Positions 1 through 25,645 of a DNA stretch of 64,000 bases are shown here, in pieces. The stretch lies in assembly GCA_030562195.1 (NCBI GenBank), contig CM060200.1, positions 31,163,023-31,227,022 of the forward strand, given 5' to 3'. Source of the DNA: Nipponacmea schrenckii (taxonomy: Eukaryota; Mollusca; Gastropoda; Lottiidae). Both the position numbers and the translations under genes were made by a program. Position 1 is the stretch's first letter. Each line of letters opens with the position of its first letter. Under the pieces are notes generated by a model, which ran no database searches, had not been told where the DNA came from, and saw only the letters and a program-made list of their open reading frames with translations.

Positions 1-32
1 TTATATAAAAAAAATTATTGAAATTTTTGCAG

Positions 33-14133
<14,101 letters not shown>

Positions 14134-14234
14134 TGTACAATATGACTTTTTGGAAATGTGAATTGTTCATTTGAAATATCCTGTTTTATTTAAGAAAGTT
14201 GATCAATAATTTGGAATCAGTGTATTGTTTATTC

Positions 14235-14240
14235 AATAAA
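14235..14240 (+). promoter_or_regulatory. Candidate polyadenylation signal of the kinase gene
   Basis: AATAAA 102 bp downstream of the TGA stop at 14131-14133. A second AATAAA lies at 14278-14283. Confidence 0.5.
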
Positions 14241-15816
14241 TTCGAATGAAAGATGGAGTAGAATAATTTATGTTATTAATAAAGCGCCAACATCATGTTG
14301 TAAGAATTAAGTGATACTGACTTCCAACGAAAAAGAATTTGAGGCTGGATTTGTTAGGTAGTAACTTTTCAGTATTTCAACGTCATAAAAATTGGATGCA
14401 ATGTGTACTAGACTTTATTTGAAGGTGTTTTTTGGATGGTTGTGAAATGATATAAGCTAAATTTTATCAAGAAAAACCATTTAGCTGAACAGACATGCTT
14501 TTTTTTTTTGTTGAAACCAGTGCATGTTCTTCATACATTTACTGTGAATGTATCTGTATATAATGTTGTTTTGTTAGTCCTGAAAATGGACATTTGTTAA
14601 CTTCTGTAATAATATTCAACAAAACCTTGGTGGAGGATATGGGTTTTCTTTTTGTCGAAGTACAAAAATCTGTATATATATTGAATTATTTCATACACAT
14701 TAAAATTATGTTTAAAGTGACTGTGATATACAGTAATATAATGGTCTTTTTATTACTGTTTTAAACTTTTTTCCTTATTATTCCATTCCATGCATTGTAT
14801 TTTTTCATATGATATACTTTATAACTTATATACATCACCACACTTTTAATTGAAGGCCTTGATAGTAAAATGATTTGGTTCTTTCATTTTTTTAGATTAT
14901 GCACAAAGTGTCCAACTTCTTTAATTTGCTAAGAGTGTGAAGAACCTACTAAACTGCTATAATACATTTACCGAAATTGAAAGATATTGTGTGAAAGTTG
15001 CATTTTTATAACATTGGCATCACTTATCTCTGGTTTCCAGAAGTTGGTCTACTGTTTATGGATGCCATTACCTCTATCCTAATTTCCATCGGTTTTTCTT
15101 ATATTTCATATATATGTTTGCCAGTTAACTCATGGTAACAAAATACTGTCCCCATGTCAAAAGCCTTCACAGAACCTTTTTGTTTTACTATCCTGTATGC
15201 CTGAGCTTGCCTATTGTTAAGGCTCTTGTTTGCACAGATTTACAAAAACATTTTCTTTTCTATTGTTTATTTATATCTTCAACTCAATATATCTTTTCAC
15301 TTATTTTATTCCCTTTTTCAATATGCAAATACATATATTTTCACTTTTCGCTAGTGTCAGTGAAAGTTTTGTTAGTTGTTTTCAAAAGAGCCCAAAACGT
15401 TTGGTTTGTTATATTTGTGTGGGTACTATTATCAACTATTTATTTACTTTAAATAAATAAGATAACTATTATGGATTTATTTACTTATTGGAAATTCCCA
15501 ATAACTACGAAAATGAAAATTATTCTATTGTCATGTCATCTTTCAAAATTCAAAGACAGTAATTTTTTTTTGTAAAATGTGTTCATTAGGTTATGTGATT
15601 TTCAAATGTTTCTAAATTTTTGAACATTTCTTTACAAGGGTTTTTGACATATTATATTAGCAAATTGGTACTAGTAGGTCAGACCTACTAGGTCTACTCC
15701 AAAAAAAACTTTCATCAATTTATAGCAACTGTTCATAGAATGGAGATAGCATGTACATGTATTTCAGAACCAGGAAATTTGGGTTTATATTGTTATATTG
15801 GCTTTAGTTTTTATGC

Positions 15817-15939
15817 TTAACCCTTTGAGCTTTAGCAGCCTCTGTACTTCCACAAATAATGTTGATATGTGAAAAAGGTTGTTGATCCAGCCTTGTGAGC
15901 TCTAAATGCTATCATATACCATTGTGTTCAAAGGGTTAA
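15817..15939. mobile_element. Short TTAA-flanked MITE (piggyBac-like)
   Basis: Starts TTAACCCTTTGA and ends TCAAAGGGTTAA: 12-bp perfect terminal inverted repeats that include TTAA at both ends, 123 bp overall, no coding capacity. TTAA targets are typical of piggyBac-type elements. Confidence 0.7.
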
Positions 15940-17284
15940 GCGGAAAAAACAATACTTTCTATCTGTGAGAACCTTGCTTAATTCTATGTAATTATTTCTT
16001 TATTATTATTACTAGTATTTTATCTAAAGCTCAACGAATGAATCACTATTCAGCAATGTTAGTGAGAATGTGAAGATTCATTATGCAACAAAATACAATT
16101 TATTGGGTCAAAAAGCCAAAAACTAAGAACATACCAATATTCTAATGCTTTGTGTTTTAACAATAACTGGAGCAAATGGATTTGATTTATTGAAACAAAT
16201 TTGCTAATTGGATTATCAATTGAATTCTATTTTAAGAATTTGATTTCAGTTTTTGCGATGAAACAGGCATAAAATTTTCTCAACATGATGCAATTCCCTC
16301 CGAAATTTCATTTCATTATCATAATTATTAATTTTTTATGATAAATGAAGCAAGTAGTCAATAGTTACCAGTTGAAATTTTATCTTATGTCAAGAAACTA
16401 GGTACATGAGGTTCAATATTTTCAGTTGTCATTGTTGGTGTCACATACATGCAATGTAATATCTTTCAAAATTCTAACTTAAATTCTTTTGTTTTTCTGA
16501 ATATATTAGTTGAAGTTTGCAGTCAGATAAATTATTGACTTAATTTGTACATTTAGGTTTACTTTAAATATTGATATAAATTCCTGAACTAATTAGAAAT
16601 GAATGAGTGAAAGCACACAAAAACAAAATGAAACATCTAGAGCTGTGTTTTAGTCAAGATTGTGTATCTCTGTATTAACAAATTCTGTAGAAATATTTAT
16701 ATATTAGAAATCTCAATAAGCAATCAACTTAAAATATTCAACATGAAAATTGATAGTTTCATTACATTTTAGATATTCTATATTAATTTTGATTGTATTG
16801 AGTCAACAGCCATTTAATTCTACTAAAGGATTTAAAATCCAATTTTCATAAAAAAGTGAAAGTATTTGTGTGCATCGGACAACGTGTTCTTCAAAATATA
16901 GCAGTGTAAGTATATCTATGCTTTTTCATACATCGATGAGGGGATCTGTGGAAATTATGTTATTTATGGAAAAATGCTCTGCTCTTTTTAAAAGCTGATG
17001 TGATACAATTGTGCTATTTGTTATATATTTGCAATCTCATGTCGGCCTATTATTAGTGTATGTATATTACTGAGCTCATAATACTGTATATTTGTAATTT
17101 GCTAAGGCTGGTCCTTAAATGAGGGTTGTCTTTCTTGAAGACTTTAATTTTTCTTATTAGCTTTATGAACTAGAAATAGAACTTTGTTAACTTATTGTGG
17201 ATTCAACTATAATAGAATTTTACAGATAATAAGCAATTGATATTTCATACTACAGGGTAGCAGATATATAGCTGCTGATAAAAA

Positions 17285-17405
17285 CAATCTAATTAAAAAA
17301 ACAAAATCTATATTTTATTTTCTCTGTTGATATCATGTCACAATAGAGGAAATACCTACAGAAAAAGAGAACAAAATATGTTAAATCTGTATTTTAATTA
17401 GATTG
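17285..17405. mobile_element. Small inverted-repeat element (MITE-like)
   Basis: CAATCTAATTAAAA at the left end and TTTTAATTAGATTG at the right end form a 14-bp perfect inverted repeat around a 93-bp spacer with partial further complementarity. No target duplication is obvious. Confidence 0.4.
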
Positions 17406-17507
17406 CTGATTCATTTAGTTCTTTCCAAAGATACATTTTAATATTCTATTTAGATGGCTCTGATAGCCAATTTAAATTCATAAAACATTATTTATATTTT
17501 TAAGCCA

Positions 17508-17713
17508 AAAGTGAGGGCAACTTAAAGAATTTATTTGGAATAACTATATTATCTGAAGGAAAAGCTAGAAAAGAAGCTATTGTGCAATAGGAAATACAAT
17601 TGTGATTTCAACAAAATCAGAACAAATTTCACACAAAAAATTAATTCATCAAAATTTTGACAGAATATATATTATTTTTATTACTATATTATTCCCTCAC
17701 TTGCCCTCACTTT
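17508..17713. mobile_element. Small inverted-repeat element (MITE-like)
   Basis: AAAGTGAGGGCAA and TTGCCCTCACTTT form a 13-bp perfect inverted repeat 206 bp end to end. Some inner pairing is also seen (AACTATATTAT against TACTATATTAT-like sequence). Non-coding. Confidence 0.45.
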
Positions 17714-18898
17714 AATATTTTAGCATTAGGCTGCTCAATGGAGCCAAATCATATTCAGGATAATTGTTAAATGCAGCTAAAATACTTTGGGTGTCAAAGT
17801 TTTCCATATTTACTATTGATTCATATTGTCTTTAAGATGTAATACGAAGTAAAATCAAGAAAAAAAACAACAAAGTAACGAAATACAGCAAATGCTTAAG
17901 TCATACTGTATTTTTAAAGGATTTAATCAAAAGTTACCCACTATGACAAAATACTGATTAAAACCATTATCAAAACCTATGGATCCCGCTAATGTAACTT
18001 TTCCACCGTTTGAAATGAGATTAGTTGTCTGTGAAATGTTGGTATGATGGTGTTTTATTCCATTTTTTTCAAATTACACCCTATATTTAGCATTTTTACC
18101 CTATTTACTATAAGTGAAAATATTAGGAGAGGTATTTTAAGGTGGCACTTTGTTAGTTTTTTTGTTTTTTTATTACGTTATTTCAATCTTTCAACAAAAC
18201 TGGAGATTTTGGTTAGATATTTAAACAATTATTAAGTTATTTAAAGATTATTATTACATTTTATTGCCAATAAAAGTTAAAATATATATTTGTCTTATCT
18301 TTTGGGGAATTTCAAGTAACATTTATGCAAACAAAATGTGTCAAATAAATGTTTTCATACAAACATTGTCAATTTAAAAACTCCCTAAAAACTATCATAC
18401 TAACAATTCTTAGCAAATCACTTTGACACTGTCTGATGATTCAAACATGGGTTCTTTATTCAGATTACAAGTCAAATTTTTATTTATGGACAGATAAAAA
18501 AAGGACACTTCAAGTCTTCACTTTCTTGGACTTCCTGAACTAAGTAAAATACTGTCAAATTCATTATCCTATATCTACATATTGAATCTAACTAAAATCT
18601 ACATACATAAAGATATTTATTTCTATAAAAGATATAATGTATTATAAAACAATAACAGTAAAAAATATCACACTTTCAGATTCACACTGTTGAAAAAAAC
18701 TTAACCAGAAGAATTGAAGCACCATTCAATCAATTATTTATTAATCTTCAGTCTTGGAAGTTTTGTTCTGAGAAATAACTATGCCTCTCTATTATTTGAA
18801 TATTCTGATGAAACATAAAAACAAACATAAAGAACAAAAGAAGAGTTCAAAATATGTTCTTCTAAATAATAATCATAATGTTGAACTTTTTTTTATTA

Positions 18899-19826
18899 AA
18901 GATAGCTTGCCAGGCAAGGTAACATACGCCCACTGGCAGCATTGAATTTGAAAAATAAATAGAGCAATAACTCAAATACACTCACTGAATTAATATTGAA
19001 GTTAAGGGCAAAAACTAAAAAACTGTTCATGGAAAATTGTCAAATTAGAACTTGACCACCATCTTATCTATTTCAATACTCATACCAAGTTTCATCAAAT
19101 GTATTAAAAAATTGTAGCTTATTTTGCAAGCACAAATATTTTTGACGCAATTTTACTAAGTCAAGGGCAATAACCCAAAAACCATTTGTTAAAAAAAGTC
19201 AGAAATTCAATCTTGACTACTGTCAATTCTGATGCTTACACCAAGTTCCATCAAAATGCTTTGAAAATCACAACCACAATAGAATTTTACTAAGTCAAGG
19301 GCAATTACTCAAAAACCTTTCATGCGATAATTTCCATTTTCGAACTTGATCGAGATATCCATAATATATTCATGTATACCAAGTTTCATTAAGATCGGAT
19401 AAAAACTGTAGCCTCTATTGTGGATACAACCCAAATTTGACACGTTTTTACTAAGTCAAGGGCAATAACTAAAAAACCGCTCATGCGATTATTTCTATTT
19501 TCGAACTTGACCGAGATATCATCAATATATACATGTATACCAAGTTTCATTAAGATCGGATAAAAACTGTAGCCTCTATTGTGGATACAACCCAAATTTG
19601 ACACGTTTTTACTAAGTCAAGGGCAATAACTCAAAAACCGTTCATGCGATAATTTCCATTTTCGAACTTGACCGAGATATTATCAATATATACATGTATA
19701 CCAAGTTTCATTAAGATCGGATAAAAACTGTAGCCTCTATCGTGGATACAACAAATGTGGACGGACCGACGGACGGACGGACAGGGGCGACGGCAATATA
19801 CGTCCACATTTCCATGTGGGCGTATA
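18899..19826 (-). mobile_element. Tandem-core element, copy B
   Basis: Inverted relative to copy A. It starts AAGATAG plus CTTGCCAGGCAAG plus GTAACATACGCCCAC and ends with a GGAC-rich tract and the palindrome TATACGTCCACA..TGTGGGCGTATA. The core units differ in sequence from copy A: about 160-bp units with AGTCAAGGGCAATAACT and GTAGCCTCTATTGTGGATAC. The same core recurs at 62800-63540. Short open frames inside it are repeat-derived, not genes. Confidence 0.75.
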
Positions 19827-20177
19827 AAAAGGGAATGGAAACAAAAACAAACTCATTCAACCAGCCATTCATACAATCACTAACATCAATTATAATAATT
19901 ATAGTTTATTCTAAATATATACTGAATATATGATGGAATGTTTATAAGGAATAAATTCATTGATCCCAGTCTGACTTCTACCAATAGTAGATCTATTACT
20001 TTTTGTCAATAAAATGTTATATCCAGAAAGTAGGCATGGTAACTGATCTTAATGGGTGAAATTGTACAATAGATAATAACTGTGGAGTCAAAACACATGC
20101 TATGTCCTGCCCTTATCTAATTATATAATAGTATAAAGATCTGTAGTTAGCAATCAAATAGACACATGGGACAGCAT

Positions 20178-20615
20178 TACAGTGAAACCCCTCTAAACCC
20201 ACAGGCTGTTGAATCGATGATAAATGCAAGTTCTGAGGGGTTGCTGGTTTACCCGTGGTAGTAATAGTACAAAACAGCGTAATTAAATGTGAATAGAATA
20301 AACAATGGAAACCGATATTTATGTGATTAGTGATTAAGCAGCACATGTGAAATTCATCTTTAATGTCGTAACGGATTAACGTCAATTAATCTGTAACCTA
20401 ACAAATTAAGATGACAGTTTAGAGACCAATTAACTATAGATTAACTACTTTTGGACTGTCAAATTGTTCTTTAGAAGGGGTGCCCGTTTAACACAGTTTT
20501 CAGTTTACTGCGGTTTTCAGTTTATTTATTATATAGTGATTCGGACAGTTCTTTTCAAATACGCCGGTTTACAGGGGAAGCTGATTTATAGAGGCTGTGG
20601 GGGGTTTTCACTGTA
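20178..20615. mobile_element. 438-bp MITE with CAGTGAAACCCC ends (pogo/Tigger-like)
   Basis: Begins TACAGTGAAACCCC and ends GGGGTTTTCACTGTA, a near-perfect terminal inverted repeat bounded by TA at both sides. TA targets and a CAGTG-type terminus fit the Tc1/mariner-pogo superfamily. There is no transposase; a short reverse-strand open frame inside is not coding by any sign I can see. Confidence 0.65.
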
Positions 20616-20996
20616 TCAAAAGTTTTTTTAGACATCAGCTTCATCAAAACCTATATTCTACATGTTTTTACACACGTTTCATAAAACTCAGATGAAATCA
20701 ATCTATCACTCTAATAATACCTAAACAAACAACCATATTTTCATTTGGATAAAGTGTACAGAAACATACTTATGAACATGTGCCAAAAATAAGCGTATAT
20801 CAGATCCAAGCGGTTATTAGAAATTACAAACTGTTATAGTGATCTACATTTTTTGTAATAATATTCAACATATAATGGTATTGAATATTAATTTTACAAT
20901 ATCTAAGTGTTCATTTAAAATGCATATAATTTTATCCAGGTTTTGATTTCCAATTTATATAACATCACATCTTTTACTACCAATGGTAAGAAAGGT

Positions 20997-23674
20997 TTAT
21001 GTATGTTTAATCATAAGTTCATCAATTATCACATATCTTTTATTGTCTTCAACTCTTAATATAAATGGATGTTTGGTATTACCATATTCAGTAGGTACTT
21101 GAACTTTTAATTCTGCATGCACTTCGCTATCTTCTAATACTGACTCTAATGTATTACAATTATGTACTACATTCACCCTAAAGATTACTTCGTGCCCAGC
21201 ATCTATGATTTCAAATCTGTAACATTTTGCTGAACTTGGCGTTATTCTCAAAGACTTTGATTTAAATGAATGTTTCTCCTTTAAATTGCTACCATCCACT
21301 TTTACCAGACCATCAAAGCCCAGGAAACATCGAATGGCCACAATGTTTTCAAAATGTGTATATGCTGTTGGACGCAAGTAAATATTCAATCCAGTAGATT
21401 CACCTTCAGCCTTCTTGTCGTATTGTACAAAATGAACACGCCCATGTAAACTTAACAAAGGTGTTGATTTATAATTTGTTTTACTAACTATATAAACTAT
21501 TGGGCTAGTTAAAATAATGGCTTCTGAGCTACCTAATACTGAATCTTTTTCCATGTGAAATCCCATCTTGACCCATGCCTGCGGATGGAACATTACCATA
21601 TCTCTCTTCAGCACTAGAGGGTTGACTTGATCGCGAGAAAAGTGTCTGTATTTTTCTACCACTTTGTTCAATTCTTCATGTTCTAGATTAAAAAATAACT
21701 TTTCTGGAGGGAATCTGTAGGCAGCATATAACAAGTCTTCCCTGGCACCTATCTCATTAAGAGAATGAAGTACCAGTAGACTAGAATGGAGGATATTGTC
21801 TGATAGCCATTTTAATTGTGGTACAGAGTTTTTTAAGTAGGATAGGTAAGCATTGAATACCACTGGTTGGTCATCTATTTCCCAACTCTGTACTACTTTA
21901 TACATAGCAATTACCATTTCCCAACTATACCCACTCTGACTTGTATCTGTATGTGAACTTTTAGTCCACCCTAATGATAGTGTACACTTTGGAAAATTTC
22001 CTTTTAAATGACGTAAAAATCTTGTTGAATCCATGATTGGCTTTTCGCCATTTGGTCCTTGCAACACATCAGCATGAATCCAAACAGGAAACTTTAAAAA
22101 TCCCTGAAGAAAAAACAACAAACGGTCATAAACATGCAGATGGACTAAGACCAAAGTCATACTTATGCCACATCAGGATGAACTTGGTGTTACTTTTATT
22201 TTGTCTAAATATTAAAGGTTTCCTTTAAAAATATCACCTTAATTCTGTTGAAACTCTTAACTTTCAACATAAAATAATCACATTAAGAAAAAAAAAGTTA
22301 ATAAATCATTTTTCTTGTATTATGGTGTGGATTTGAAGACTAAAGTTATTTACCTTTTCCTTCAAAGCTTTTAATTTTTGTAAGGAAATTTCAACAGCTT
22401 CAATAGTAGTAAACACCAGTTTAATCCCCTTCTGGCCAGATTTTACCTGATCTAACCATTCATCTAAAGTAGTATCTCCATCTGATTTACTAGGATCTGC
22501 CATAACAGGCAACAATTTCTGAGATTTAGTATTTTGTCCTCTTAATATTACTGTACCCTCTAACATATGACTTGAGCCTGCAAAAAAATTAACAAAGTTT
22601 AACAAAATAGATTTGGCATTTACCAGCTGATGGAGGAAATAATCAGAGTAGATCAAGTTATGGTATAAATCATGAAGTCACTGATATTCATTCCTTCTCT
22701 CAATGCATTGCTTTGGATTAAAACAATCAAAATGTATTTATTAACTTTAATAACGAGAGTATATAAATTATGTCATGATTTGATCTAAAAGTGTAAGTTA
22801 TACAACAAATTTGTGCAGAAAATCATTTCTGACATCAAAAATTTAGAATTCAAAACCAAATTAATATTAAAATTTGGCAACTATAACAATCACTGCAGCC
22901 CTCTTAAAAAATATTATGGTTGGCAGATTTTCAGCCTTTCAGTAAATCACATATTTTCATGAATATATTCCTTTAAAAACAATCAAATGATATATAAACA
23001 AATTGAAATAAATATTACCCTCCATTGCTTGAATCAACTCATGCTTTTTGTTGACAAAACCAGAAAATCTGACTTTACTGGCATCATTATCAATATCAGG
23101 AAAATATAATAAAGCATTTACATCTGGACCAACTTCTAATAGTGGTAGTTTGGTGTACAGAAATCTTGGTACAAAGCCTAAAATGAACAGAATATGTTAA
23201 ATTGTGACCATTCAAAAAATATCTTTTCTACTGTTCAATGGTTTACAGAGATCACACTTTGCAATCATCTTTAACAAATTGAAATATAAGCTCCAAAACT
23301 GATAGTCTTAGGTTGTCTAAATGAGAATGAGCTCATGAAAATACTAACTAATGAATACCTATTATGAGATATTATTCATCTGGTATTTCTATGTTCTAAA
23401 GGCAATCTAAGACAAATGAAATGCACTTGAATATCTAATTTTGGATACTTGTGATATGACCAAAAAATTAAATTCCTAGTACATCATTCTTTCATCCAAT
23501 TCACCTGCATGAATTTATCACTTAAAAAAAAAATAACTAACCTCCATTAATCTGAATCCACAAATACAAAACGAAACCAACAACTAACAACTGTATGATT
23601 AAATAACGACGGAAATTTCTGGGTACAGGCAGACTTTTTGTAAAGTCGATCAATGTCATGTCTTTTTTCCTCAT
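20997..23674 (-). CDS. FAM151: FAM151/menorin family protein
   Basis: Four coding exons on the reverse strand: 23674-23542, 23177-23019, 22577-22354, 22103-20997 (TAA). They are in phase and encode 540 residues. An N-terminal hydrophobic stretch at residues 24-40 after a basic segment (PRNFRR) suggests a signal anchor. The family core follows: HMLEGTVILRG, LDEWLDQVKSGQKGIKLVF, then PVWIHADVLQGPNG, FPKCTLSLGWT and GYSWEMVIAMY. These align with FAM151B, whose fold is predicted to resemble glycerophosphodiester phosphodiesterases; catalytic activity is unproven. The C-terminal ~200 residues go beyond FAM151B length. The worm member, menorin (MNR-1), is a skin-derived cue that patterns sensory dendrites. 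An acceptor at 23702 suggests a 5'UTR intron. Family call strong; choice of A or B paralogue open, so no letter is given. Confidence 0.88.
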
Positions 23675-23701
23675 TTAGATAGATTTTGATTAAAGTTTAA
23701 T

Positions 23702-25610
23702 CTGAAAATAGAAATATAAGTTTAAATATCAACATTCTTAAAGAAATAAAATTGTCATGAAATTCAGGACATTAAACGACACAGAGAAGACCTAATGTTT
23801 ATACCAGTCTTTTCTATTGATAATGATAGGCAATTATAGGCCTACTATTATATTTAACTGTTTAAATACTATGATTCTTAATTTTTAGAAGAATGGTTTG
23901 CAAGTATGAAACACTCAAGGTCAAATTTTCTGATACTACTACAGCTGAAAAGCCTACTGTTGAAATAGGTATCAGAGGCTGCAGTATGGGCAGATGTTTT
24001 AGACTATAACTGCGTTTCCACTTAAAATTGTGAAGTAAAGCCAGCTTTATTGACAAACATGTTGTGTTTCCACTGAGTTTATCTGGTTCCCGAACCTCTT
24101 TAGTCTCATTCAAGAGTGGCACATTATTGACAGCTCGAGATGTGCAAGACTATCGATGTTGCGTGTGCAACCGTAAAACTAGTAATTCTCTGTTGCCGAT
24201 AGGAAAAAAAACGGCTTATTGCGTTTTCAGTGTTTTTAAAAAGCTAGCTTTCATTAGGCCCCGGATCAATTGTCGAACTTAAAAATGGAAGTTTTTGTTT
24301 CTTAAACTATAATGGTTCAGCAACTTAACAAGTGAAAACACAGAAAATCTAGCTTAAAGCCAGGTTTTTGGCCAAGTGAAAACACAGTTAGTATGTAATT
24401 GTAAGGCCTACTGAAACTGTGGTGACCAGTGTCCAAGACTATAGTTTTTCTCAAAGTTGGTCTAACTCTGATTTACTAATTGAAGGGGCATGCCTATCTG
24501 CTGTTGATTCTTTTTTGTTTTTGATGCTCACTTATGAAGGATTTTGTTCCTTTTTGGAATAAATTTTTTGAGCCAATTGCTATGAAGTAGAGCTACCGGT
24601 ACAACATAAAATATGAAGAATAGGCCTAGCTAGTGTCTATCAGTAGGCTATAGGGCCTATGGAACATGAAATGAGTTAGTTAAGGACTGAAACTGAAAAG
24701 TGCAAATCTCCTCAGCTCAGACAGAGTCAGCAGTCTTCAAGATTCTTAGATAAAACACAATTTGCGAAATCTGACTTACGGTTGCATATATTTTATATCT
24801 ATATATAGTCTAGGCCTATTTATGAAAAAATAAAATTTTAGTGAAACAAGTTCAGTTCACGCAGGACATCATCTGTAAGCCCATCGAGTCGTCAAAAATA
24901 TGTAGTCGCCTGTTGTTGACAAGTGTTAAAACAACAAGCAAAACTAATAATTACAGCAATCATAAACGAAATTATTATTTTTTTTTTGGACAAAAATAAA
25001 AAGATTTTGTAGCTTATAATTTTTTAAGAATTCAATTTCTTATTATTGGAAAAGATATGTGATTCAAAGATGTGACAAAAAGGACTGGTACATTTTTGTA
25101 TTCATTCTTGTCATTCTATTCTTACGGTAGCCTCGACATCTGACGTGTCGTCTGATAGTGGCGACGTGCGGATATATATTGTAGAATTTAATGAGTAGTC
25201 GACTATGTTGTTGTAAATAATCATAAATGCCTTGTACTACTTGTTTTATTGTCACGTGTAGCATACTCACTTTTCTCTCTTCAGTTCGTGTCCATAAATT
25301 TTGACTCAACCAAAAGATCTTATTAAATGTTTACTACAAGTATTAAATATTCACCAATTTTTTTAAGTAGTACGGTATGCCACTTGGCTTTGGCTAGGTA
25401 TTCATATAATATTATAGGCTACTATTATGGGCCTAGGCCCTAGCCTCATCTCCCACCCTTCTACTCAACTCTGAATAGGCTACTCCAATACTATGGAGCT
25501 TGTTCATATTTAAGGTAGGCCTTGGCCTATAGCACATTTTGTCAATAAAATATTTTTTTTTCATGTAGTAAACTAAATATTGATTTTTTCTCATTATATC
25601 TATTTTACAG
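23702..25610. other. Divergent intergenic region between FAM151 and C8orf76
   Basis: Both genes are transcribed outward, and each has a likely splice acceptor just before its first coding exon (23702 on the reverse strand, 25610 on the forward strand). Noncoding first exons and a promoter region are therefore probably inside this stretch; I cannot place them. It contains the MITE at 24007-24390 and many TAGGCCTA-type words. No protein-coding exon was recognised. Confidence 0.5.
24007..24390. mobile_element. 384-bp MITE in divergent intergenic region
   Basis: TAACTGCGTTTCCACTT at the left and AAGTGAAAACACAGTTA at the right form a 17-bp inverted repeat with two mismatches, bounded by TA. Inner copies of the same phrase at about 24061 (TGTGTTTCCACT) and 24330 (AGTGAAAACACAG) give a nested structure. 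Non-coding. Confidence 0.6.
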
Positions 25611-25645
25611 CCACAAGTTAAGCCTACAAGAATATAGCCTACAAT

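Larger units (their letters stand above)
14134..20996. other. Kinase 3'UTR and gene-free intergenic region
   Basis: Two AATAAA signals at 14235-14240 and 14278-14283, about 100 and 145 bp after the kinase stop, give plausible polyadenylation sites. Beyond them no convincing exon was found on either strand: the open frames are short, low-complexity and Phe/Tyr/Ile-rich. Recognisable content is the MITE-like elements at 15817, 17285, 17508 and 20178 and the tandem-core element at 18899-19826, listed separately. The rest is unique AT-rich sequence with no signal I could assign. Confidence 0.7.

Noticed and set aside
15132..15460. Overlapping Phe/Tyr-rich open frames downstream of the kinase
   Set aside because: Low-complexity AT-rich translation in two frames, no splice sites or homology; likely chance.
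19389..19604. Repeated open frame (MSNLGCIHNRGYSFYPILMK), also at 63385-63606
   Set aside because: It is the translated tandem core of a repeat element, occurs in several units and has no coding context.
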